Shown one piece after another: positions 23,222 to 34,479 of a DNA stretch of 64,000 nucleotides. Origin of the DNA: Cranoglanis bouderius (lineage: Eukaryota > Chordata > Actinopteri > Siluriformes > Cranoglanididae); the NCBI GenBank assembly GCA_023630585.1, contig CM042539.1, forward strand, positions 28,696,255-28,760,254, given 5' to 3'. Within the stretch, counting starts at the first letter, position 1; every line of letters starts with the position of its first letter. Position numbers and translations under genes: made by a program. The notes under the pieces are model-generated. The model saw only the letters and a program-made list of their open reading frames with translations. It searched no databases and had not been told where the DNA came from.

Positions 23222-23647
23222 ATGCTGAGACCTTTAACCGTCCACATTGACCACGATGAAAATGATGGTGAATCTTGCTTGTTTTTAGGCGGGGACTGCT
23301 GCGCTCTGTACGCAAGTCTTAGCTTTTTGACAACGTCATGTCTTTAGTGCTAGCCATTAGCTCAGCCTTAGCATTTTGGTTTACTTGTGAATTTAGCAGT
23401 TATAGGTTTGTGATTATGCAGAATGATATGTCACGTTGTACCTAAAAAAATCAAGTTCATTTACACTAAACTGTAGGTAAATAGATGTCGATATATAGTA
23501 TTGTTTGCGTATAATATACATAGATTTTATTCCTCAGACATAATGAGTTTTACGTTTCAGGCGGGTGTTGGTCAGCTGTGTGCCTTGCGATCCGAAGATT
23601 TGCATCTTGGGCCTGGCAGAAGCTCAGAGACGTTTTCAACCATCCAG
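23222..23647 (+). pseudogene. Small tandem family, copy F (no last exon found)
   Basis: The first coding exon is 23222-23267 (MLRPLTVHIDHDEND, donor GATG|GTGAAT). The Trp/basic exon is 23561-23647 (GGCWSAVCLAIRRFASWAW and on, open through to CCAG|GTTCGT). Both are intact and in phase. No exon 4 occurs before copy G: similarity stops at an (ATA)n expansion at 23796. It may be broken, or it may splice to exon 4 of copy G (26288); the phase would allow that. Confidence 0.6.
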
Positions 23648-23795
23648 GTTCGTCACCCAAAACTTAATATTTCTTTTAAATAATGAAAATATAGTGTAGT
23701 ACAGCTGGAGTGTTATAAACAGTGTGTATAACCATGCAGAATGTATAACACTGTAATCACTGCTGTGTAAAGTAGATTTACTCTCCACATCTTGC

Positions 23796-23856
<61 letters not shown>
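23796..23856. repeat. (ATA)n microsatellite
   Basis: A trinucleotide tract at the point where similarity between copy F and the other family members ends. Confidence 0.9.
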
Positions 23857-23858
<2 letters not shown>

Positions 23859-24029
23859 TAGCTAATTATACAGTAAATGATAAGTAATAGTTAATAACTA
23901 TTTAATATATACTGTACGTTGAGTTACAAATAAGTTATAAATAAGCCATATAGGTTTTTTCACTTATTTATTCATATAAAGTATATATGTTGCTATATGT
24001 TGTTATTTCTTTTGTTGTTCTATTGTTGT

Positions 24030-24790
24030 GAAATGTTGTGAAATAAACTTCCCGATATTCACAGGAGCTGCAATTTTTCAAAATTACTGCAGATTTTCTG
24101 CAGATTTGGGTCAAGACATGTCATGTGACATCATCATAACGCGTCATGTGACGTCATCACAGCGCGCATTCAGCCAAAGCCCTCTTCGATTCACGTGCGT
24201 CGAACATGAGTACAGCTGAAAGCTCTCATTCACAGACAAACATCACTGCAAAACACCGTGTAAAATCATTTCCTGCAATTGAAATTTCGACAATTCAAGT
24301 AATTTTCCGCATAAAAAGTACAAAAAACAAATTTCCGCAAATTTCATAGCAAACTTCGAAAAAAGCCGCAGCAAAATCAAGCATTTTGGCCAAAACAATC
24401 ACAAATAAACTCTGTAATCCTGTACAGACTGTTAAACGCAGCTCAGGAGACCTAAGTCCGATGCTAAACCTTAAAACTTACTTCATATATGTTTTCGACA
24501 ATCACGAAAACTTCTTCTGTATGTTCTTCTTATTCTTATTCTTCTGTATCTCGCGGTCAATGTTAATACTCTCTCTTCCTCATCCTCGATTTGAAAAATG
24601 CGCCGCGCTGCAGCCGAACATCAAAATAAATGCTTCTTTCAACCAGAGGAGAAATTAAATGTCAATCAGCATCAAACTGCCAGTAACGAATTAAATTTTG
24701 GGGTGGCACCCGGGGTGGCCAATCAGATGTCAGGGGTGTCCACCCCGGATACCCCTCTGGCTCCGCTAGTGGGTAGAATGATAGTACTTG
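24030..24790. repeat. DNA-transposon-like debris
   Basis: Two unrelated-looking blocks are present: 24060-24385 (repeated CTGCAGATTT / GCAAATTTC text and 'aaaatcaagcattttggcc') and 24640-24780 (a GGGGTGGCAC-CCGGGGTGGCC patch ending 'ctctggctccgctagtgg'). Both look like non-autonomous DNA-transposon ends but I cannot pair their termini. No gene seen. Confidence 0.4.
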
Positions 24791-24934
24791 TAGTCTTTGT
24801 GAACCAGTATGAGGATGTGTTTATTGATAGAGAATTCAAAATCACTTCTCTAAGTTGCGCTGGATAAAGAAGTCTGTATGTAAATGTAAATGTAAAAACA
24901 CCTGACATGACGGAGACGAAAAGGAGGAGCTGTG

Positions 24935-24965
24935 CTCTCATTTCCAGTAAAGAACTTTCATTTCC
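24935..24965 (-). promoter_or_regulatory. Candidate interferon-response element upstream of copy G
   Basis: 24953-24965 reads AACTTTCATTTCC, that is GGAAATGAAAGTT on the - strand, fitting GAAANNGAAA with one relaxed position. A half-copy CTCTCATTTCC lies at 24935. It is about 240 bp upstream of the copy G leader donor. The homologous places in copies C, D and F keep only weak forms (for example GCTTTCATTCTC). Confidence 0.4.
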
Positions 24966-25099
24966 TAGAAGCTTTCACACAGCGTTCACAAGCAGTATGG
25001 ATGCAACTCTCAGAACGTCACAGGATTTTTTTCATTTATTCCCTTTCTCATTTTGATCTCGTGTGAGGAGACATGGAAAACATGGAGGTCTTTGGTGAC

Positions 25100-26860
25100 A
25101 CCTTTTGTCCAAATCCCATCAGTGGTGGAGCAGGGACAGTCTTTTATTATTCTGAACTTTTTTTGTAGTCCCAGCCACAATGCAATGTGATGACGAGTTC
25201 TCGCCGGTAAGTTATCACAAAATGATCGTTACCTCACTGCTAGATATTATTGCACCTTTTAATTAGCTTTAGTTAGCTATCAAGCCTTTTGATGTGATCT
25301 ACAAATAAATGGGTTCACGTCATCACTGACGCTGATTCTGTAGCGTGGCATCTTCCGCCATCCGCCGTCCGCCATTTTACTCTTTCCCTCTATTCACTCG
25401 TTCTCTCGTTTGAGTTCAAATCTTTACAAAAAAATGGAACAACGCATACATAATATCCCGAATGAAGGCAACGATGACGGTAAATCTTCTTATTTACTTT
25501 AGTTTATTTCTGTAATTTACTCAGCAACATGCGACGTGACGATGTTTTGTTTTCAGAATTAGCTAGCCAATAGTGTAGGCCTGATTATTTAAAATTCTCA
25601 CCTTTTCCTTTTGCAATTTGCAAAAACCCAAATAACTCGAGTTGATATTTTACGGAATCGTAGGCGAGCGCTAGCTTTTGTTTATTTTTTTTTTTAAACC
25701 AGCGTCAGCCATTATCCGTTAGCTTCTAGCTGTAAAAAAAAGCTCTCTGCGTTTATATTCTCTCATGTTTGCTTTACTCGTCAATTTACTGGTTATTTTT
25801 TCTGTGATGATGTGGCACTTTCATCTAGTGTTTGTGTTTTTTATGAATGTAACCAGTGTGGCCTGTAATTCTCTGTAATCAGAGAATTACTTAACTGTAA
25901 ATAAATAAATAGATTTTATTCCCCAGGAGTAAAATTATTAATATTGTTTGTTTCAGGTGGTAACTGGAGAGCTGGGTGGATTGCTATCCGCAGATTTGCA
26001 TATTGGGTCAGAGACTTGTTCAGGTTTCAAGGTTCGTCACCCAAAACTTAATATTTCTTATAAATAATAAAAATATAGTGTAACACAGAAGTGTATATAA
26101 ACAGTGTCTATAACCATGTGGGATGTATAACAGTGTAATAACCAATAATAATAATAATAACAATAATAATAATAATAATAATATGATGATGATGATGATG
26201 ATGATTTTGTATTATTATTATTATTATATAAATGAGAATTATGTGATGTATGTTGAATAATTGGAACTCTGATATCTCTGTTTATAGGTGATGTTAAACT
26301 TTCAGAGGAAGAGACTGATCCAGCACGGCTCCAGAGCTCAGTGCGACCGTTCAACTCCGACTACGGCACCTACGACCTGTGAGACACCGAACGACTCGGG
26401 CTCCCGTCACACTCGGACGCCCAGAGCATCTTCTGTGCTGATATCGAAAACAGACACTTGAGGCTGGTCGGTGGTTCGAAGGATGAAGAGGCAGAAGAAG
26501 ATTCCAAGCTGGTCACGGTTCTACAGCCTTCTGAGCGTGAGGAAGAAAGAGGAAACCAGCTTGCCAGGTCTTTGGATGAGCCTTTGGGTCTCAACAACCA
26601 CTTAATACACACTGTAAGCAAGTGTGTATAGAGAGACGTTTATTTCATTAACATTTATGGAAGGAGTCTCCAGTGTCAGAGGTAAAGCTGTAACCTGAAG
26701 TTTTCTGACATCTTCAGGAAAGAGGAGTTTGCGGTTTCTCGGTAACGTGACAAGCTGCGTTGGTTTGCCAGGAAGTTGTTCAGGAAATTATAAACATTTA
26801 GTCACGTGCTGTAGTTTGAGTTTTGATGTATTTTAATCAGACTGAATAAACATTAACGGA
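25100..26860 (+). CDS. Small tandem family, copy G (intact, 71 aa)
   Basis: The coding joins are 25434-25479, 25957-26031 and 26288-26382 (216 nt, 71 aa plus stop). A leader exon ends at 25206 (CGCCG|GTAAGT). The first coding exon reads MEQRIHNIPNEGNDD. The middle exon reads GGNWRAGWIAIRRFAYWVR then DLFRF, a Trp/Arg-rich, Cys-free segment able to form an amphipathic helix. The last exon reads VKLSEEETDPARLQSSVRPF then NSDYGTYDL-stop. Introns are phase 1 with good splice sites. Candidate poly(A) signals lie near 26845. There is no signal peptide. This is the cleanest copy. No known domain is recognised; membrane or peptide-like action is only a guess from composition. The coding part is 25434-26382. 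Confidence 0.65.
26640..26830 (-). repeat. Dispersed MITE-like repeat, partial copy
   Basis: 'ggaaggagtctccagtgtca' and 'ttttctgacatcttcagga' are shared with 10020-10110 and, inverted, with 36340, 51650 and 58720. It lies in the 3' flank of copy G, just as copy 1 lies in the 3' flank of copy C. Confidence 0.7.
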
Positions 26861-27690
26861 TCCTGCATTGTGTTTCATTAACATTTATATATAAACATCA
26901 ATTCATAATCTGTCATTATCAGAACATGAAGGTGGAACAATAAACGGCAGTCAGAACTCTAATAATTTACAATAATAAATACTTATGTTACCTGTCATGT
27001 GAATGTTTTTTTTTTTGGGAGGGGGGTTGCTAGACGGGTTTTTGCCCGTCTTTTGTTTGTTTGAAAACTTTATAAGTTGAGAAAACAACTCTAGTAAAAA
27101 AGAAAAGGGATTAATTATGACTAAAACTCTGCTCGGATCTTGTCAGTTCCAAACAAAAATGATTTAAGATTAGTCTTACAGAAACCTCTTGCCTTGGTCT
27201 CTGTGATAGCGCTGGTTCTAAAGTTAATACAGTTAATAAAAGTGAAACAATTAGAGTAAAGGATAATATTTCTGTGTAGTAGAAATATAACTGGAGGAAC
27301 TCCGCTGGTTCATGAATGCAGACGGATGAACAGAAATGCGTGTTGTGTTTTGTGTATTAGTTGCTTAGCGTACTGAGGTAAATACTGCTGATATTGCTTG
27401 ATGTACTGCCTTGGCAGTGTGTTTTAAACTTCACACACACACACATGCTGATGCACACCTGAGTAAGAGCGAATCCCCTTGTGGAGTAAGCACAAGTCTG
27501 TTATAATTCATGAGAAGCTTCACAATTGAAACACACAGTTCATTAAAATCAGAATAAAAGTGATATGCTGGGAATAATTTCCTATTTTGGAAATGTGCGA
27601 ATGATTAAAGTGACTCTGATCTTAGTGTCTGACCGCAAAGCAACACGGCAATAAATTAAAAACAAACGTTTTGTCCTGATTCGGCCGTAT
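26860..27690. other. Intergenic, 3' flank of aste1
   Basis: No gene is seen. It includes a short hairpin at about 27033-27051 (GACGGGTTTTTGCCCGTC) and is otherwise AT-rich; the part next to 27690 should hold the aste1 3'UTR. Confidence 0.5.
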
Positions 27691-30600
27691 CTAACACCAC
27701 TTCACAAGTTCATACTTCTTGGCTCTCGGATCCCAGATCCTGTGAGCTCGGCTCACGTGTCTGGTGCGAACGCTGCAGGTTTCCTCGAAAATCTTGTCAC
27801 CGTTATCATCGTCCTCATCATCAGCCATCAGATGTTTGAACATTTTGCTCAGCTCGTCCGCTGGATCGTACCACGCTCTTCGCCCCCTCGGCCCCGCCCT
27901 CGTCCTCATTCTCACGATGAAGTCGTCGTCCAGCTCGCGCTCCACCGCGGCCTGTAGATTTCGGTAAAGCTCCACGGCGAAAGAGGCTCCGGTGAGAAGA
28001 GACTCGGGTTCGACGCCCCTCATCAGCTCCTGAGCGACGGTGTGCACCAGAGAGCCGCTGTACAACCTGATAAACACACCAACACACAGTCGGAGTGTGA
28101 TTAAACGTTAGGTTCATTTTTATCTTTGTGCTGTGAGACAAAATTCAATGTCAAGCACATTTTTACCAGAATAAAGAGTTGCTCATAACCATCAGTGACA
28201 GATAATGACATCACTGCTAACACTGCTGGTTGCTAACACAGAAATGAAGTGAGGAAGCCTAAGTTTGGTGCGTTTTTTCTCAACCAGCAGTAAATGGTTT
28301 TCATCTACAGGAAGCTAAAAAAACAGCGGTCACAGCGAGGTAGAACTCATGACAGAACCTGTTGGGTGGAGCTGGACCTGAAATAACTCCTCCTATAAGT
28401 CTGACCCCTTAACCCCCTGAAACACTCCACCCATGTAGGAGGAGCTTGACCAGGTTTAACTCCACCCCCTTGACTGTTAGTTACTTCTTAACTTCCAAAG
28501 TTAAGAAAAAGTTTACATTTTTTCCCCAAAACACCCTGAGTGACATCAAGTGCTTTTTTTTTAACCTCCTGACCAATCAGGTCGCAGCTCAGGGGGAACA
28601 CGCGCTACACTCGCTGAAAATACAATAATAAATTACATTCACAACATTTTTCTATGACAGAATCTCACACCTTTATAAACGGAAAATCTAATATACAGAT
28701 TGGATCTGATCTTGCCGAGCTTCACCAGCAAGACTCGCGACTCTAAATGGTTAATTAGCTACTTGTTGCAAATCACACACACAAATCACAATCTTATCTT
28801 ATTTTCACCGCTTTACGCAGCTGTCAATCAATATGTTATCTGCCACGCCCTCTCGTATGACTTTGTGTAGCTTTTATTTACAATTAAACCACAAAGGATT
28901 TTTCAATGACGATAGCGTGCGTGGGTGAGGCTTCATGACTCGCTGTTTACTCGTTAAGCAGAGCGTTTATCTATAATGACCTACAAGCCATGCCTGATCT
29001 AATCCAATCCCAGAGTTAAAGCAGAAAGGCTTAACTTCTCCAGAAAAGATGTAGTACAAAACTTCTTTCTTTCTATTCACTGCACTTGTATATTTACTTG
29101 TTTAGGTTTTCGATTTTTTTTCCTTTTAGTTACTGAACAGAGCTCATCTTTCAGGTTACGATTCCTAAGAGATCCTTTAAGTTGTTAATGCTGTTATAAC
29201 TAATGGATGCTTAGCATGATTATAGATATAAGAAATAAGAAGTGAATGTACCATGCTAACTCCGGCTCCGGCACTGGATGATTCAGTAGCTGGTTCAGAA
29301 TGAAGCTGATCTTCAAACAGGACTGCCACTGACAGAAAGCGTGAGCCAGATCCAGGTCCAAAAGCTTCTGACCTTTACGATCCTGCAGGATTTTAAGCCT
29401 TGAAATCACCGTGTCTGCCTCTGCATAGAGGGGAAGAACTGACAATATCAACCACGCATTCAAAGAACAAGTTATACAGTACTGTGCAAAAGTTTTAGGC
29501 ACATTTAATGAAAAAATGTATCTTTATCTCAGTTTGCTCTTTACCTGTCTCATTTTAATCTTTAACTATCTCAGTCTGATCAGTACCTGTCTCTGTTTGA
29601 TCTTTTGATCTGTATCTTGATTTAATCTTTAATCTTATTTTGATCCTTAACTATCTCAGTTTGATCTTTAAATATCTCGGTTTGATCTTTATATATCTCA
29701 GTCTGATCTTTAACTATCTCGGTTTGATCTTTCAATATCTCAATTTGATTTCTACCTATCTCAGTTTTATGTTTATCTTTCTTGGTTTAATCTTTAACTA
29801 TCTCAGTTTGATCTTTAACTATCTCAGTCTAATTTTTATATATCTTAGTCTGATCTTTAACTATCTCGGTTTGAGCTCGACCTATATCATTTTTATCTCA
29901 TCTTTATCTATCTTGGTTTGGTCTTTAAGTATCTCAGTCCAATCTTTATCTATCTTGGTCTGATCATTAACTATCCCTGTATGATCTTTACCTATTTCAG
30001 TTTGCTCTTTAACTATCCTGATCTATTAACTCAGTCTGATCTTCTCCTGTCTTAATTTCATCTTTACCTATATCTATTGATCTTTGCATTTATTATCTCA
30101 GCCTGATTTTACCCATGTAAGTCTGATCTTCACCTATGTCAATTTCATCTTTACCTATCGCAGTCCGATGTTCTCTACACAGGTGTCCGTAGACCAGGCC
30201 GATGAGTAAAGCCCAGAACATTTCCGCTGTTGGCTCGGGTTGCGCATGATTTAGCCAGAAACCTGTGACATACACGGCTAGCTGCAGATTTGCCGGGATG
30301 AGGGGTGAATTAAACACCGGAGACACACACAGTGCATCCAACAGGACCTGCAGGCGTAAATTCTCTGGTGCCTAAAACAGAAAATCACAAAATGTGTATT
30401 ATGTTAATAATCGTAAATAATCCAGCATTAGAAATTGAGAAGTTTTGAAAGGTAAGCATCCATTCAGTGCTTTATACAGGTAATGATGCATGTCTTGAAA
30501 AAGTGAAATCCTGAACTAGGGTTTCTGCATCGTTGAATGAAATGAAGGAATGTTGGCATGCAATATTATGTAGATGAAAGAAAGCATGTAAATAATAAGT

Positions 30601-32068
30601 AGAAAGTGGCCTAAAAAAGAACCCTGTGGGACTCCTTGGGAAACTCTTGTAGTACGTGCTTTGTGAAATAAAATGCTGTCTTCCCACAAGTTATGAACAA
30701 ATCTAATCTAACCAGGTTAGTTGAATCACAATGATTAACAGTAAAGCAGAGATAAATCCACAGCTCTACCTCCCACAGCGAGTCCAGATGAAGGTGTGTT
30801 AATACACGTGTCGGTAGAACAGCTGGAACCATGGAGCTGGTCAGCTTCATTTCCTGCCTGTCGTATTCCTCCACGTTGTATTGCTGGTTCTCTCCAGAAG
30901 ACCTGCTCTGTTTACCGACTTTCTGCCACCTGGTACACAACAGTACGCCGTACATCACCTGTCGTAACGGCCGAGACGTCTCGCTGCTGCTGCTCAGACC
31001 AGAATCCTCCACCTGGAAGTTCAACATGATCCTCTGCAGCGTCAGGACATCAATGATGGTGGAATCCAGCTTGCCTTCAGCCAGAGGTTTCAGAGTCCAG
31101 TCTGGCAGTTTCTGTAAAGGGCCTGGAGGCCTTCTCTGAGGTTCTCCGCTTATGAAGAACTGGGCAATGGAGCTGGGATTGAGTCTGTACTCTGCCATTC
31201 CCTGATATATTGCTTTTTGAATGCTGGATGATTTCTTGTTCTTTCCCAGGGGGGCGAGGAGAGCAGCGATGGCTTCTTTTGGGCTGGGGAAACGTGATAA
31301 CCACACGAGCACGCCATCGATCTGAGCAGTTCCTCCAGGTCTGGTTGAGAACTTTGAGAAGTTTGGAAACGCACTCTTGTCCAGGTTGGTGTAGTCGTTG
31401 CCCAGGATGGTGGCAAAAAGTGGAAGATTATACTTATTCATGCGGTTAAAAGCAGTACATAGACTTAGAACATGGTATGACTTGGCACGGATGAATTTTT
31501 TTGTACTGTGTCTCAGCAGACTCACTTCCCTCCACTGGAAATGATTGATGGGCAAAAATCCACTCTTGATGTTGAAGATGTAGAAATCGCTGTCGTTGGA
31601 CAGAACAGGACAGTTCCACTCGCTGGCCAATGCGGCTGCTTCCCAATCCGCTTCTGCCAGACACTGAATAAAGGGAATTCCGAGTCTCCGGAGGATCTGC
31701 TTGAACACATGTTTGGTGAGAGTGGGTAAAATTGCTCCTGAACGGCCCCTGGACAAGGCATCGGCGCTTCTGATTCTTTCTTGGCATCTTGTCTTCAGGG
31801 TGTCAAATTTTTTGTCACTGACGTCAGTCCCTCCATCGAGCACCACATAGGGCTCGATATCGCAGATTCTGAGATTTCTGAAAAACAGTGTAACTATTTC
31901 CTCAAAGCTGTTATAATCTCCGCCGTGTGCTTGGTCCAGGTGAGACCTGAAGTAAAGATGGTAGAGCAAATTGCATCCATCGATGATGAGTTTGCTTTCC
32001 CTAAAGCGGCGGGTCTTCAGAAGATAACTGTTGCTCTCGATGTAGCTTTGAAGTCCACGAACTCCCAT
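27691..32068 (-). CDS. aste1: Asteroid homologue 1 (XPG/FEN-like fold), 686 aa
   Basis: The coding exons on the - strand are 30770-32068, 30155-30371, 29252-29420 and 27691-28066 (2061 nt, 686 aa; human ASTE1 is close to this length). The start is the ATG at 32068, giving MGVRGLQSYIE, the typical XPG N-terminal MG-RGL start; an acceptor (tatttccag) lies just upstream. The nuclease-fold acidic residues are present: D30 in LIIDGCNLLY, D78 in VVLDGG, E139 and D141 in AEADWEAAAL, D159 and D161 in SNDSDF. The C-terminal part has the family block DLAHAFCQWQSCL ... LNQLL ... PEPELAW and LYSGSLVH. Introns are phase 0, 1 and 2. The vertebrate protein is thought to be a structure-specific endonuclease factor in double-strand break repair, acting in the nucleus. 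A leader exon probably lies at 33170-33300. Confidence 0.93.
29477..29502. mobile_element. Solitary Tc1-type MITE end
   Basis: CAGTACTGTGCAAAAGTTTT followed by AGGCAC, matching the ends of the elements at 20439-20976 and 33715-34214. The other end is not seen. It lies in intron 2 of aste1 next to the minisatellite. Confidence 0.6.
29520..30150. repeat. Imperfect minisatellite (about 21-22 bp) in aste1 intron 2
   Basis: The consensus is close to ATCTCAGTTTGATCTTTAACT, with many variants, in at least 25 units. The array ends against the splice donor of aste1 exon 2 (30155): the donor sequence ATCTTTACCTATCGCAGTC is itself a recognisable unit. Repetitive ORFs across it are not genes. Confidence 0.85.
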
Positions 32069-32974
32069 AGTGAGCAAAGTTTGATCCTGGAAATATAAAA
32101 TGACAAACGTATACAGTAGGTTGAGTCGGACATTAACAGAACGTGTTCTGCAAACAACAACAACAACAACAACAACAAATACTGACAATGTACTATTCTA
32201 GACATTTTGAAAGTATTGACATTAACTCATTTTATGGTTAGTTTTTGAATCTGAAAACAACTCTCTCTACTTTATTAAGTACATTTTAAGTTATGCTCAA
32301 TACAGTTTATGATGCAGTTTGTAAACAATGACAGCAGAAAGTTTTGGAGAGGAAGAGAAACTGAATGCTATGTTTGCAGAGACAAACGTGTTGGTACACA
32401 TTTCATGGACCAATAAGGAAACCTGCTGGACAGGAAGTTTCAGCATTCGCCTGCTCTCTAGTGAAATCATTTGGCATTACAACCCACTCTATATGCACAT
32501 CCTCCCAAAGTTTAACAGCGTAATTGTGTCAAAAATCTAAAAGTTATGGTATGGAAGATAACATAAATATGTAATAAAATAAATCACTTCTATTTTGCAG
32601 AATAATTTGTTTATAAATGAGAAGCGAGTATATGAAGATTTGGTCATTTGGTCAAAGTGGACAGACTTGCATGATTTGTTAGCTTCATTAGCTTCGTAGC
32701 TCCAAGAAGAAAACTTCAGACGCCAAACATGTCTTGACTAATCGACTACATTTTGAAAACATTTTGTAAATTTGATTTTTGGCTAAAAGTTTTTTTTTTT
32801 TTTTTTTTTTGGTGTTTTTATATCCTCTGACTTGACTAAAACCCAGTAGACAAAAATCCATGAACTATACATTTTTTTCAATACCAGAAAGATGTTTTTT
32901 ATTTCAGATAAAACTAATTTTAAAATGCAATCAAATAAGTAAGATGTTTGATATCAAGGCTATAGAAAAACAGA

Positions 32975-32977
<3 letters not shown>

Positions 32978-33039
<62 letters not shown>

Positions 33040-33040
33040 G
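32978..33040. repeat. (ATT)n microsatellite
   Basis: About 21 uninterrupted units; located in the predicted first intron of aste1. A T-run lies at 32790-32811. Confidence 0.95.
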
Positions 33041-33169
33041 GATATGGACAGTGGATCTCTGCAACGTCATCAAATCAAAAGCATGTTTGTATAAAAAGAA
33101 ACGCAAAGTGATTCATTATAAAATTAATAAAACAGTATTTTTGAGATGTTTTTTAATCTGGTGTTTTAC

Positions 33170-33300
33170 CTTAATTCCCTTTAATGCCTTCAGTAAATAA
33201 GTGCGCAGAAGAAGTTGTAGGATTGTGGTTCCACTTCAGTTCTGCTGTAGTTCTGCGTTGCAGACCTCTGGTTGATGTAGCGGGTGTGTTTTGGTACGCG
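33170..33300 (-). promoter_or_regulatory. aste1: Predicted aste1 leader exon
   Basis: A good donor on the - strand (AATTAAG|GTAAAAC, exon end at 33170) pairs with the acceptor just upstream of the aste1 ATG exon. The 5' limit is a guess. It contains no ATG-initiated frame joined to aste1. Confidence 0.5.
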
Positions 33301-33332
33301 GTCGATGGGAGGCGCTTTTATTCCCTTCTCAG

Positions 33333-33373
33333 GAAAACGAAACTTACAGCCTCACACGGAAGGAAAGCGAAAG
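33333..33373 (+). promoter_or_regulatory. Two interferon-response-like elements at the aste1 promoter
   Basis: 33333-33345 reads GAAAACGAAACTT, a full match to GAAANNGAAACT. 33363-33373 reads GAAAGCGAAAG, a match to the GAAANNGAAA core. They lie 30-70 bp upstream of the predicted leader exon, where a core-promoter-proximal site is expected. Confidence 0.5.
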
Positions 33374-33714
33374 CTTACACGGGTTCAGTTTTGTTTTTCC
33401 TCCTGATCTTGTTTTGGACTCGTAATGTCATCTCTATGAGCCTGAGCCCCAGATAATCACGTGACCCGGGTTACTGTTTCATGCCACTGAGACTTTCATC
33501 ACTCAGTTTTCACTCAAAATAATGAACAAATCTCTGTCTCAGTGCAGTCCTCAAAGCTTCATGTCATGTTATATCCATTTTTTCTTTCAAATCTATATTT
33601 TGTTTTTCAAAAATGTACTTTTAAAACTTTCGACGAGATACAGTTCTGATCCAAACAATAAACAACTGAATAAATAACACGAGACCCTCTTTACAGCTAC
33701 AGTCTGTATATATG

Positions 33715-34214
33715 CAGTACTGTACAAAAGTTTTAGACACATGCAAAGAAATGCTGTAGAGCAAAGATGCCTTCAAAATAATGAAATTAAATGTTTCTAC
33801 ATTTAAAAAAATATATATCGTAAAGAGCAGTAGACAGTAGTAAATGAAACAAAAAAGTCAATATCTGGTGTGACAAAATAATAAAAATAAAAACAGTAGT
33901 CTCCGGTACAATGTGTGCAGTTTTATAAGGAAATGAGCTGGTAAGTTTTATTGAGCATCTTGCAGAACCAGACACAGTTCTTCTGGACACTTTGACTTTC
34001 GCACAAAAGTGTCTCTTATGTAATACGCTGCTTTCTTTAATGACATACAAACATTTTACTGTAACATTTATTTTTGTGCTAGAAAACTAATGTTTGGGAA
34101 TCGAAAATGTTTTTTGTACCGACTCGATCATGTAGACGTCATAAAATAAAAAAAAATCTATAACAAAGTTTGTACTAAAAAAAATAGGGGGCCTAAAACT
34201 TTTGCACAGTACTG
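33715..34214. mobile_element. Tc1-type MITE, 500 bp, inverted relative to 20439-20976
   Basis: It shares inverted ends (CAGTACTGTACAAAAGTTTT and its complement) and inner text such as 'aggaaatgagctggtaagtt' with the copy at 20439-20976. No transposase remains. Confidence 0.85.
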
Positions 34215-34232
34215 TATGTGTTACATACCACT

Positions 34233-34233
34233 G

Positions 34234-34310
<77 letters not shown>

Positions 34311-34311
34311 T
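34233..34311. repeat. (ATT)n microsatellite
   Basis: A long trinucleotide tract next to the Tc1-type MITE. Confidence 0.95.
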
Positions 34312-34479
34312 AAATTGATTTAAAGTAGATATAGCAATGCTTATTAAATCAATAGAAAAGTAAACACACAGAAATATGAATTATTACACTCAAAACCAAA
34401 GTCAAAAAAATATATATTAAATATAAATCTTATTCAGATTTTAAATCAGATTTTTTTTTTTTTAAAAACGCACTGATCT

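Noticed and set aside
29640..29963. Leu/Ile-rich repetitive ORF
   Set aside because: It is the intronic minisatellite of aste1 read in a chance-open frame.
33184..33456. 90-codon ORF on + opposite the aste1 leader
   Set aside because: No recognisable domain; it overlaps the predicted leader exon and promoter of aste1 on the other strand.
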